NCBI GenBank assembly: GCA_035628135.1
Contig: DASPKM010000010.1
Location: forward strand, 1,116,001-1,180,000
Direction of reading: 5' to 3'
Source of the DNA: DASPKM01 sp035628135
GTDB taxonomy: Bacteria; Bacteroidota; Bacteroidia; Chitinophagales; Chitinophagaceae
DNA length: 64,000 nt
Notes under the pieces: generated by a model
What the model was told of the DNA's origin: nothing
The model's database searches: none
Seen by the model: the letters and a program-made list of their open reading frames with translations, nothing else
Part shown: piece by piece, positions 47,362 through 55,217 of the stretch
Layout: each line of letters starts with the position of its first letter
Numbering within the stretch: the first letter of the stretch is position 1
Translations under genes and position numbers: made by a program

Positions 47362-50300
47362 TTAAAAGCCTATGTTCAATCCAAATGCAAACGTCCTGGT
47401 GCTGGGGTATGAATTGGATTCAATACCTGCTTCCAGGATTTGGTCGGTTTGCAATTCAGGCGTAAAGCCCGAGTAAGGTGTAATTGTGAACAGGTTTTGC
47501 GCAGTAAAATAAACCCGCACACTATTGATCCTCACCCTCGACAAAAGGCGCTCCGACAATGTGTACCCAAGCGTGAGGTTATTCAACCTGAAGAAATTGC
47601 CCTTTTCCAGGAAATAAGTAGAAGCTGCCATTTGGTTCAGCGTAGCGCGGGGATGAGAAGTGTTGGGATTGTTAGGTGTCCACCGCTCCTTTGCTATTTC
47701 GGCTTCTATATTATCCCTTGCATCTGCACCGCGGATAGCACGCTTGCCATTGTATATCTTGCCGCCTGCTGTTCCATAACCGGCGAAGCTGAAGTCGAAC
47801 GATTTGTAATTCAACCCGCCATTTACGCCGAAGGTTACTTTTGGCTGGTACGATCCCTGGAAGGTGCGGTCGTAAGAATCGATCACGCCATCGGGCTTGC
47901 CAGCCGGGCCGCTTACATCCCTGTAATTCAGGTCGCCTACTTTGGCGCCGCTCTGGCCCGATGCAGCCACTTCTGCTTCTGTTTGCAGAATGCCTTCTAC
48001 TTCCAGCAGATAAAAACTTCCGATAGGCTGGTTATTATCACTCAGTGTTACAAAGCCTTGTCCACCTACGTTTCCGGCAAATAAAGCTTGACCACCATTG
48101 AGACCTGTGATCTTATTCTTGTTGAACCCAACGTTGCCGCCTATGCGATAATCGAGGTCTTTGTTGATGTTGTCGCGCCAGTTCAGCGTTACTTCAAAAC
48201 CCTTGTTCTCGAATGTGGCTGCATTGGTGATGAACCTTGAGTCAGGATCGCCCAGGATACCGGGGATGGTTACATATACCAGCGCATCGGTGGTTTCTTT
48301 TTTATACCAATCCAATTCACCGGAAAGGCGGTTGTTCAAAACGGTAAATTCAAGGCCCAGGTCAATCTCCTCGGTAACTTCCCATTGTACGTTCTTGTCT
48401 GTTACATCGGGGAAGGAAATGCCCAGGTATTCCTGTCCATTGAAATAATAAGGCACGTTCAGCCTGGCCAATGTGTAGTACAGCGAAGTAGGTATTTTAT
48501 CATTACCTACGCGGCCCCAGCTTCCTCTCAATTTCAACGCGTCGAAAATCTGCTGTCCGTCCATGAAGCTTTCATCACTGATCAGCCATCCTGCGCCTAT
48601 CGATGGGAAGTATCCCCACCTGTTGTCTTCGCTAAACCGCGAAGTGCCGTCGGCACGCATCGTGGCGGTAAGCAGGTAGCGGCCGGCATAATTATAATTC
48701 AAACGCCCGAGGACTGAATTGCGGGTCCATTTATCGCCAGTTTCATTGCTCACCGCGCCGCCGAGGCTTCCTGCATTCAGGTACCACTGGTCCCTGTTCT
48801 CGGGAACATCGAACCTGCCACCGGTAATGCTGTTGAATTTGTATTGCTCGGCAGTTACACCCGCCAGCAGGTTGAAGCTGTGTTCACCGAACGATTTTGC
48901 CAATTGCACGGTATTGTCCCAAACCCATTTGTTGGCGGTATTGTCGGTAATGTTCAGGCGGCTGTTGCCACGCTGCTGGTTACCGCCTGCTTCGATAAAC
49001 GTTTGGGTATCGCTGAGGAACTTATATAAGTATTCAACCTTTTTGAAAAAGTCAAGGTCAATGCCGAGGCTGGAGCGGAACGTGATCCAGCTGATGGGTT
49101 TAAACTCCAATCCAAATGTTCCCTGCAGCCTGTTGCCGATGCCGTTGTTGAACACTTTTTCCAGCGACAGCACAGGGTTGCCCACGTTGCCCGCGGCGGA
49201 GGTATTTCCATATTTGCCATTTATCTTATCGGGAACATAAGGCGCTGCGCGGTAAGCGTTGTTGAATGCGCCATAGTCCACGTCGCGCAGGTCGAACCGG
49301 CTGAATGAAACGAGGCTCGACAATTTCAATTTATTGGTAAGCCTGTACTCATTGTTAGACCTTACGGTAAAGCGGTTGAATTTATTGGTGATTAAAATTC
49401 CTTCTTCTGAAGTATAGCCTGCGCTTAGGAAGTAGTTGATGCGCTCACTGCCGCCTGACATCGATACGTTGTGGTTTTGCAGGAATCCCCTGCGAAGGAT
49501 GGCATCGAACCAGTCGGTATGTGTTCCGGTGAGCCTTGATGCGGGCACCAGGCTATCGCCAGTACCATAATATACACTGGCTTCGTTCAGGTAGCCTGCG
49601 TATTGGTTGGGGCCTGCCATGTCAACCAGGTTGGTGGCTTCGCGTATGCCGACAAATGCATCGTAATTAACGACCATTTTGCCCGGCCGCCCTTTTTTGG
49701 TGGTGATGATCAATACGCCATTGGCTGCACGCATCCCATAAATAGCGGTGGCCGAAGCGTCTTTGAGTATCTCCATGCTGGTGATGTCGGCATTATTGAT
49801 GTTGCGGATGTCTTCTGTAATAACACCGTCTACTACATACAGCGGGTCTTGTCCACCGAGCGTGGTCCCGATACCCCTGATGCGTACGGTGGGCAATGCA
49901 TTAGGTGCGCCTGAGGTAATGATCTGCACACCTGCAACGCGTCCCTGGATGGCCTGGGTGGGAGTAAGAACGGGCTGTTTTGCTATTTCCGCCCCAGACA
50001 CGGTGGCAACGGAACCGGTAAGGTCTCTTCTTCTGGCAGTGCCATAACCCACTACTACTACCTGGTCCAGGCTGCGGTCGGCGGCTACCAAAGAAACTTC
50101 AATGGCGGTCCTGCCGCGCACAGGTATTTCCTGCGGGGTATATCCAACATAGCTGAATACCAGTACGGCATTTTCATCGGGCACCGTAATGCTGAAGTTG
50201 CCTTGTGCATTGGTAGTGGTGCCGATGGTGGTGCCACGGAGGGTTACCGACACATTCGGCATCGGCTCGCCATTAGGCCCGGTTACCCTGCCGGTGATGG

Positions 50301-50700
50301 TGATGTCGGGATTTTGTATGTCTGCTGTGGCCGCATTCTTCAATACAACCAGGTAATTATCCAGCACCTGGTAGGTAATGGGGCGGCCATTGAGTATTTT
50401 ATCCAATACGCTGATCACTTCCTCATTGTATGCGTTCAGGCTTATACCTTCCTCGGTGCGCACAAGGGCTTCGTTGTATAGGAACCTGTAACTGCTTTTT
50501 TGCTCGATGGCGGCCAGCGCCTGTTTAAGATCCACCTTGTCCAGCTTAAGGGTTATCCTAGTTTGCGACACCCCCTCCGCCGACACGTGCATGTAGCAAA
50601 GAAACAGGAAGGCGAATGTTAGTTTCATAATTCGTAAGAGCTTTAACTGAACCGGGGCTCTTCGCCTTGCAGCGACTAGCCCATAATGGTTTTTTTTCAT
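47362..50700 (-). CDS. SusC/RagA TonB-dependent transporter with N-terminal STN signalling domain
   Basis: 1112 aa. Signal region 1-42 (FAFLFLCYMHVSAEG), STN (secretin/TonB N-terminal) domain ~45-120 (RITLKLDKVDLKQALAAIEQ; ISLNAYNEEVISVLDKIL), carboxypeptidase-like domain ~132-205 (ITGRVTGPNGEPMPNVSVTL), plug ~215-325 with the SusC phrase VVGYGTARRRDLTGSVATV, and a 22-strand barrel to the C-terminus (NLFTITPYSGFTPEL; FGLNIGF end). Imports oligosaccharides with SusD. The STN domain is the usual partner of FecR, whose gene lies 171 bp upstream, so this porin is also the signal input for the ECF sigma factor. Confidence 0.96.
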   Translation of the reverse strand: MKKNHYGLVAARRRAPVQLKLLRIMKLTFAFLFLCYMHVSAEGVSQTRITLKLDKVDLKQALAAIEQKSSYRFLYNEALVRTEEGISLNAYNEEVISVLDKILNGRPITYQVLDNYLVVLKNAATADIQNPDITITGRVTGPNGEPMPNVSVTLRGTTIGTTTNAQGNFSITVPDENAVLVFSYVGYTPQEIPVRGRTAIEVSLVAADRSLDQVVVVGYGTARRRDLTGSVATVSGAEIAKQPVLTPTQAIQGRVAGVQIITSGAPNALPTVRIRGIGTTLGGQDPLYVVDGVITEDIRNINNADITSMEILKDASATAIYGMRAANGVLIITTKKGRPGKMVVNYDAFVGIREATNLVDMAGPNQYAGYLNEASVYYGTGDSLVPASRLTGTHTDWFDAILRRGFLQNHNVSMSGGSERINYFLSAGYTSEEGILITNKFNRFTVRSNNEYRLTNKLKLSSLVSFSRFDLRDVDYGAFNNAYRAAPYVPDKINGKYGNTSAAGNVGNPVLSLEKVFNNGIGNRLQGTFGLEFKPISWITFRSSLGIDLDFFKKVEYLYKFLSDTQTFIEAGGNQQRGNSRLNITDNTANKWVWDNTVQLAKSFGEHSFNLLAGVTAEQYKFNSITGGRFDVPENRDQWYLNAGSLGGAVSNETGDKWTRNSVLGRLNYNYAGRYLLTATMRADGTSRFSEDNRWGYFPSIGAGWLISDESFMDGQQIFDALKLRGSWGRVGNDKIPTSLYYTLARLNVPYYFNGQEYLGISFPDVTDKNVQWEVTEEIDLGLEFTVLNNRLSGELDWYKKETTDALVYVTIPGILGDPDSRFITNAATFENKGFEVTLNWRDNINKDLDYRIGGNVGFNKNKITGLNGGQALFAGNVGGQGFVTLSDNNQPIGSFYLLEVEGILQTEAEVAASGQSGAKVGDLNYRDVSGPAGKPDGVIDSYDRTFQGSYQPKVTFGVNGGLNYKSFDFSFAGYGTAGGKIYNGKRAIRGADARDNIEAEIAKERWTPNNPNTSHPRATLNQMAASTYFLEKGNFFRLNNLTLGYTLSERLLSRVRINSVRVYFTAQNLFTITPYSGFTPELQTDQILEAGIESNSYPSTRTFAFGLNIGF

Positions 50701-50775
50701 ACTTTAATGTTGAAATGGGTTAAAATAACAGGTTTCTCGGCTTGGTAAGTTTAGTCACCTTTACGTTTTAACTCC

Positions 50776-50799
50776 CGGGAAATGTTGCAGCATTTCCCG
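50776..50799. other. Hairpin between fecR and susC
   Basis: Perfect 9-bp stem CGGGAAATG (50776-50784) / CATTTCCCG (50791-50799), 6-nt loop. The T-run (GTTTTTT) follows on the plus strand, not the minus strand, so for the PUL direction it is more likely a leader or spacer structure than a simple terminator. Confidence 0.4.
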
Positions 50800-50870
50800 T
50801 TGTTTTTTATGCACTAGGTAGTGTTGAATAGCATAGCAGTCAGATTTTAGTTGTGTTGATCAAAATTTTT

Positions 50871-52028
50871 TTAATAGATGCGTATGATGTTGTCGTTGAT
50901 GCTGTAATTGAAACCGCCGGTCAGCCGTAATGCGGCCATTGCCTGGTGAATGCTTTCGTTCCTGATAAAGCTGCCGGTAAACCGCAACTGTTGCAACGAC
51001 TCGTTTTCAAAATGGATGAGCACGCCATACCATCTCTCCAGCTTTATGGCAACATCTTTAAATGATTCATCCCTGAACAGGAGCTTGTTCTCTACCCACG
51101 ATGTCTCGAGATAGGTGCTGTCCCGGGTTTCATAGTTAAGGTGACTGATGGCTACAAAGGGTTCGGCCTGCCGGTTTTTTTTATCTGTTGCGGCTGCCGG
51201 GGGTTCATCGAGCACAATTATTTTTTCATTGGGCCTAAGGATCACTTTTTGCGAATTAGCAGGCCTGTTCCTGATCAGTACTTCAATACTGCCGTGGATA
51301 AGACTTGCCTCTGTTTTGTTTTCGCCGGGATAGGATTTTACGTTGAACAATGTGCCCAACACTTTTATGTCGATATTGTTTGCGTGGATGATGAAGGGCT
51401 TTTGCTCGTTTTTTACTACATCGAAATAGGCTTCGCCGGTGAGTGTTACTTCACGCACTTCGCCGCCGAAGGTTTTATCGTATACCAGCTTGCTGCCTGC
51501 ATTAAGCCAAACTACCGATCCATCGGGCAAATTGATGCGTGATCTCGAGCCGTTGCGGGTACTGATCTCGCTCAGCTCCACAGTTTGCGGCCTAGTTGGT
51601 TTGTTTTGAAAGGGATTGAGCCAGAAAATGAGCCCTGCAGTAATTGCAGCAAACACCAGGCCTGCCTTGACGGCAGTCATGCCCGTAATGATGAAACGCT
51701 TTGCGGCCGGCCTTTTTGCCGGATAGCCGGGCATTTGAGATGGATAAGGTTCGCCGGTTTGTTGCGCAGGCTCGCCTTGACGGCAGTCAGGCTTGAAGAC
51801 TGATACATCTATGCCTTTTGCCTGCATTTTGTTCAGGTGTTTCTGAAAGGCATCCTCTGCTTCCGGGGCGGCAAGGGGGTGAAGCTTCCACAGGTCCTGG
51901 ATGTGCTGAATGGCATAGTGCATTTCGGGATGCTGCCGTAACAGTTCTTCCAGCTCGATCAGTTCGGCCTGAGAGGCTTCGCCCGCTAATTTTTTACTGA
52001 CCAGGTGCCAGACGCGATCTTTCTGCAT
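50871..52028 (-). CDS. FecR-type anti-sigma factor
   Basis: 385 aa. Cytoplasmic N-terminal sigma-binding helices ~1-70 (AGEASQAELIELEELL, HYAIQHIQDLWKL), a linker, one transmembrane helix ~118-140 (AVKAGLVFAAITAGLIFWL), then the periplasmic FecR domain ~155-250 (RSRINLPDGSVVWLNAGSKLVYDKTF, EVTLTGEAYFDVVKNEQKPF) and a C-terminal DUF4974/STN-like domain ~310-385 (DVAIKLERWYGV, IHQAMAALRLTGGFNY). Holds the ECF sigma factor inactive until SusC's STN domain reports substrate. The gene carries two copies of a 16-bp repeat in different reading frames (51664-51679 and 51774-51789). Lies 66 bp after the sigma gene. Confidence 0.93.
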   Translation of the reverse strand: MQKDRVWHLVSKKLAGEASQAELIELEELLRQHPEMHYAIQHIQDLWKLHPLAAPEAEDAFQKHLNKMQAKGIDVSVFKPDCRQGEPAQQTGEPYPSQMPGYPAKRPAAKRFIITGMTAVKAGLVFAAITAGLIFWLNPFQNKPTRPQTVELSEISTRNGSRSRINLPDGSVVWLNAGSKLVYDKTFGGEVREVTLTGEAYFDVVKNEQKPFIIHANNIDIKVLGTLFNVKSYPGENKTEASLIHGSIEVLIRNRPANSQKVILRPNEKIIVLDEPPAAATDKKNRQAEPFVAISHLNYETRDSTYLETSWVENKLLFRDESFKDVAIKLERWYGVLIHFENESLQQLRFTGSFIRNESIHQAMAALRLTGGFNYSINDNIIRIY

Positions 52029-52094
52029 GAAAATGTGCTTGAACCTAAGGACACCAATAACAGGTAGATACCCCCAAAGGGTATGGAAATTTTT

Positions 52095-52673
52095 TTAGCG
52101 GCCTGAGTTGATCGTGGTGCGTATATCGAACTGGATGGCCGACCCGATCTTGCGAAGCGCAAGGGTCATTTGATTTTCTACAGTCTTGAGTGAGAGGTTC
52201 AGTAGTTCGGCCACTTCCTTATGCCTGAGGCCGTCTTCTTTTATCAATTTAAAAATAAGTTGGCAACGGGGTGGCAGTTGGTGAATGGCGCGTTGAATGC
52301 GGTTGATCATTTCAGCGGTAATGAGCAATTGCTCGGGATCGAAATACACGCTGCGCAGTTGAACGCGATAGTCGTCTGGCAGCAGGGCGTCGCGCTTTTG
52401 TTGCCGCAGGTAGTTGAGCGAAGTATTTTTGGTACTGATGAAAAGGTAGAGTTTCAGGTTCTGGATGCGGGCCAATGCCGCCCTTTTTTGCCAGATGTGG
52501 ATGAACACATCGGAAACGATCTCTTCGGCCAGCTGGCCTGTTTTGACCATGGATAGTGCAAACTGGTAAAGCGAGGGATAGAAATAATGGAATAGCTCTT
52601 TATAAGCCTGCTCATCATTGTGCAGCGCAATCCGGTCCTGGATTTCTTTTAGATCAGGCAGCAGCAGTCGCAT
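52095..52673 (-). CDS. ECF RNA polymerase sigma factor of the PUL
   Basis: 192 aa. Sigma-70 region 2 ~20-90 (YKELFHYFYPSLYQFALSMVK, LAEEIVSDVFIHIWQKR) and region 4 ~125-180 (IHQLPPRCQLIFKLIKEDGLRHKEVAELLNLSLKTVENQMTLALRKI in segments). Small Bacteroidota FecI-like type. Together with the adjacent FecR and the STN-bearing SusC it forms a trans-envelope switch for the locus. Target promoter sequence unknown; the ~170 bp before susC is the place to look. Confidence 0.94.
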   Translation of the reverse strand: MRLLLPDLKEIQDRIALHNDEQAYKELFHYFYPSLYQFALSMVKTGQLAEEIVSDVFIHIWQKRAALARIQNLKLYLFISTKNTSLNYLRQQKRDALLPDDYRVQLRSVYFDPEQLLITAEMINRIQRAIHQLPPRCQLIFKLIKEDGLRHKEVAELLNLSLKTVENQMTLALRKIGSAIQFDIRTTINSGR

Positions 52674-52781
52674 AATGGCAATAATCGTATGTAAGCTACT
52701 AATTTACTGTGTTAGAACAGGACAATTTTTTCAGGCTTTAAGATGCTTTGAAATTTTTTTCGCTGCCCCGGCCGGATTTTT

Positions 52782-52789
52782 TACTTTTG
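52782..52789 (+). promoter_or_regulatory. Candidate -7 element before the CAT-anticodon tRNA
   Basis: TACTTTTG fits TAnnTTTG, 38 bp ahead of the tRNA. No good -33 TTTG at the normal distance. Confidence 0.35.
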
Positions 52790-52827
52790 CGCTCTGTTTT
52801 TAATTATTGAATGATAATTAAGAACCA

Positions 52828-52901
52828 GGACCCTTAGCTCAGTCGGTTAGAGCATCTGACTCATAATCAGAGGGTCGTTGGTTCAAATCCAACAGGGTCC
52901 A
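52828..52901 (+). tRNA. tRNA with CAT anticodon (Met elongator or lysidine-type Ile2)
   Basis: 74 nt cloverleaf: acceptor GGACCCT/AGGGTCC with A discriminator, D stem GCTC/GAGC, anticodon stem TCTGA/TCAGA around CTCATAA (anticodon CAT at 52862-52864), T arm GTTGG/CCAAC. CCA is not encoded. The CTTAGCTCAG start and TCGTTGGTTCAA region resemble E. coli tRNA-Ile2 (k2CAU) as much as elongator Met, so identity is left open; initiator features (three G-C pairs in the anticodon stem) are absent. Confidence 0.9.
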
Positions 52902-52935
52902 CGAATAACTGGTAAGGTCAAACGCGTTTAAGGAC

Positions 52936-52964
52936 TGCCCGCGAACACCGTGGGCATTTATTTT
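52936..52964 (+). terminator. Terminator after the CAT tRNA
   Basis: TGCCCGCG (52936-52943) / CGTGGGCA (52949-52956), one G-T pair, 5-nt loop, followed by TTTATTTT. Confidence 0.7.
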
Positions 52965-53034
52965 GCATAGTTGGTGCTGAACCTTAACCTTTTATTAACC
53001 GACCTGAAAATACATTTGCTTCTCAACTGTGATT

Positions 53035-53772
53035 ATGAAAAAACTTTTTCTTGCAGGCTTTGTTTTACTGACAGTTATAAGCGTTCATGCGCAAGACACT
53101 ACGGCGCCCGCGCCTAAGAAGGCCGCCAGGCATGCGATAGACCTTTCCAACCGCGCAGGTGACCACTTTCTTATCCAGGTGGGGTATGCCGGTTGGGCAA
53201 GCAAGCCGGACAGCATCAATACTAAAGGCTTTTCGCGCAGCCTGAACATGTACCTGATGTTCGATTTTCCTTTTAAGACCAATCCACAATTCAGTGTGGC
53301 CATCGGCGCCGGCATCGGCAGCGATAATATCTTTTTCGATAAAATGGAAGTTGAAGTGGCGGGCGGCACCCAAACCCTGCGCTTCCGTAACCAGGCCGAT
53401 ACTAATCACTGGAAAAAATTCAAATTGGTGAGCGCATACCTCGAAGCGCCTGTTGAATTGCGCTTTACGGCCGATCCGCTCAACTACAATAAAAGCTTTA
53501 AAGTAGCCCTCGGCGCCAAGATCGGCACCTTGCTGAACATTCATACCAAGGCAAAGAACTTCCAGAACAAAACCGGCGGAGCTATCAATTCTTACATCCG
53601 CAAGGAAAATTCCAAGCGGTATTTCAACGGAAACCGGCTGGTGGTTACCGGCCGCATAGGCATTGGCAGCTTCAGCCTGTACGGTACTTACCAGGTCAAC
53701 AGCTTCATGAAAGAAGGCGTTGGTCCTGATGTTAAGCCGTATTCGATCGGACTTACCATTAGCGGATTATAA
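53035..53772 (+). CDS. Outer-membrane beta-barrel protein (porin family, ~245 aa)
   Basis: Start taken at the ATG 53035 (MKKLFLAGFVLLTVISVHAQ signal peptide); a start two codons upstream gives the same leader. Mature ~225 residues of alternating strands with aromatic girdles: HFLIQVGYAGWAS, RSLNMYLMFDFPFKTNPQFSVAIGAGIGSDN split across strands, YLEAPVELRFTADPLN, VALGAKIGTLLNIHTKAKN, FSLYGTYQVNSFMKEGVG. These are marks of the PorT/OMP_b-brl_2-like small barrels of Bacteroidota. Role unknown. Stand-alone between the tRNA terminator and hflX. Confidence 0.82.
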   Translation: MKKLFLAGFVLLTVISVHAQDTTAPAPKKAARHAIDLSNRAGDHFLIQVGYAGWASKPDSINTKGFSRSLNMYLMFDFPFKTNPQFSVAIGAGIGSDNIFFDKMEVEVAGGTQTLRFRNQADTNHWKKFKLVSAYLEAPVELRFTADPLNYNKSFKVALGAKIGTLLNIHTKAKNFQNKTGGAINSYIRKENSKRYFNGNRLVVTGRIGIGSFSLYGTYQVNSFMKEGVGPDVKPYSIGLTISGL

Positions 53773-53899
53773 AATCTTATAGCGATAGTGGGTTACGGAT
53801 TATGTGTTATGCGTATTAAACTCATATCAGTCCGAAGGAGTCCTTTGGACATACCCGTAACTTTATCGGTACGGCACTTAAGTTGCTGAACTATCATTC

Positions 53900-55090
53900 A
53901 TGCTAGACAAGAAAAATATCATCAACCAGGAAGAGCGCGCCGTATTGGTTGGACTGGTGCACAAGGACCAGACAGAGCAACAGGCGAAGGAATATCTGGA
54001 AGAGCTGGCTTTTTTAGCCGAGACCGCGGGCGCAAAGGCCACGAAGCGCTTCTTGCAAAAACTTCCCCATCCCGACAGCCGCACTTTTGTAGGCAAGGGC
54101 AAGTTGGAAGAGATCAAGAATTATATTAAAGGAAAAAATATCAACATCGTCATTTTTGATGATGAGCTGAGTGGATCGCAGATCTCCAATATTGAAAAAG
54201 TATTAGATGTAAAAACCATCGACCGGTCCGACCTGATACTGGACATTTTCGCCAAACGTGCAAAAACCGCGCAGGCCAAGGCGCAGGTTGAGCTGGCACA
54301 ATATCAATACCTGTTGCCAAGACTGCGCGGTATGTGGAAACACCTGGAAAGGCTGGGCGGTGGTATCGGCACGAGAGGTCCCGGTGAAACGGAGATCGAA
54401 ACGGACCGCCGTATTGTGCGCAATAAAATTTCACTGCTGCGCAAGCGGCTGGCCGAAATAGACAAGCAGGCCTTTACCCAAAGAAAAGACCGCGGCGAAT
54501 TTATTCGCGTAGCGTTGGTGGGATATACCAACGTGGGTAAATCCACGCTAATGAATATCCTAAGCAAGAGCGATGTATTTGCCGAGAACAAATTGTTCGC
54601 AACGCTTGACACTACTACGCGCAAAGTGGTGTATGAAAACACTCCTTTTTTACTGAGCGATACGGTTGGTTTCATCCGCAAGCTGCCGCACCATTTGGTG
54701 GAAAGCTTCAAGAGCACGTTGGATGAAGTGCGCGAGGCCGATATCTTATTGCACGTAGTAGATACTTCGCATCCCAGTTACGAGGACCAGGTGGGCGTGG
54801 TGAACAAGACCTTGCAGGAGCTGAATGCGTTCGACAAGCCCGTGGTGATGGTGTTCAACAAAATGGACCTGTATGAAAAGAACACCTTCGATCCCTGGTT
54901 GGATGATGAGGTACGATTGGAGATATTGAATGAATTGAAAGAAAGGTGGGAGCGCGATACGCAGGGCAATTGCGTGTTCATATCTGCCACTGAACGAAAG
55001 AATGTAGATGAATTGCGCGGAGTGATACTGCAGAAGGTGAAGGAAGCTTACCAGAAAAGGTATCCTTATAAAACGGAATTTTTCTTTTAG
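53900..55090 (+). CDS. hflX: Ribosome-associated GTPase HflX
   Basis: 396 aa. N-terminal HflX domain ~1-190 (VGLVHKDQTEQQAKEYLEELAFLAETAGA; RTFVGKGKLEEI; DDELSGSQISNIE) ending with the hallmark GGIGTRGPGETEIETDRR. G domain ~200-365: GYTNVGKSTLMN (P-loop), DTVGFIRKLPHHLVESF (G3), NKMD (G4), and a SATERKN G5-like segment. Splits stalled ribosomes, for example after heat or antibiotic stress. Monocistronic. Confidence 0.95.
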   Translation: MLDKKNIINQEERAVLVGLVHKDQTEQQAKEYLEELAFLAETAGAKATKRFLQKLPHPDSRTFVGKGKLEEIKNYIKGKNINIVIFDDELSGSQISNIEKVLDVKTIDRSDLILDIFAKRAKTAQAKAQVELAQYQYLLPRLRGMWKHLERLGGGIGTRGPGETEIETDRRIVRNKISLLRKRLAEIDKQAFTQRKDRGEFIRVALVGYTNVGKSTLMNILSKSDVFAENKLFATLDTTTRKVVYENTPFLLSDTVGFIRKLPHHLVESFKSTLDEVREADILLHVVDTSHPSYEDQVGVVNKTLQELNAFDKPVVMVFNKMDLYEKNTFDPWLDDEVRLEILNELKERWERDTQGNCVFISATERKNVDELRGVILQKVKEAYQKRYPYKTEFFF

Positions 55091-55098
55091 TTGTTCTT

Positions 55099-55134
55099 TT
55101 CCCTGACGCAAATCCACCTGACGGCGACAGGGAA
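55099..55134 (+). terminator. Hairpin downstream of hflX
   Basis: TTCCCTG-A-CGC (55099-55109) pairs with GCG-A-CAGGGAA (55124-55134) around a 14-nt loop; no T-run, so a weak call. Confidence 0.4.
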
Positions 55135-55217
55135 CCAAGAATCAAGGCCCACGCCATCGCTCCGCGGGCCCAAGCGCGTCAGCGCAAAAAGTTACCTGCT
55201 AACAAACTGCTATTGCA

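Noticed and set aside
50776..50799. Hairpin before susC as terminator of sigma-fecR
   Set aside because: The T-run is on the wrong strand for the minus-strand genes; listed only as a structure.
54150..54434. Minus-strand frames opposite hflX
   Set aside because: Antisense shadows of a well-supported, conserved GTPase gene.
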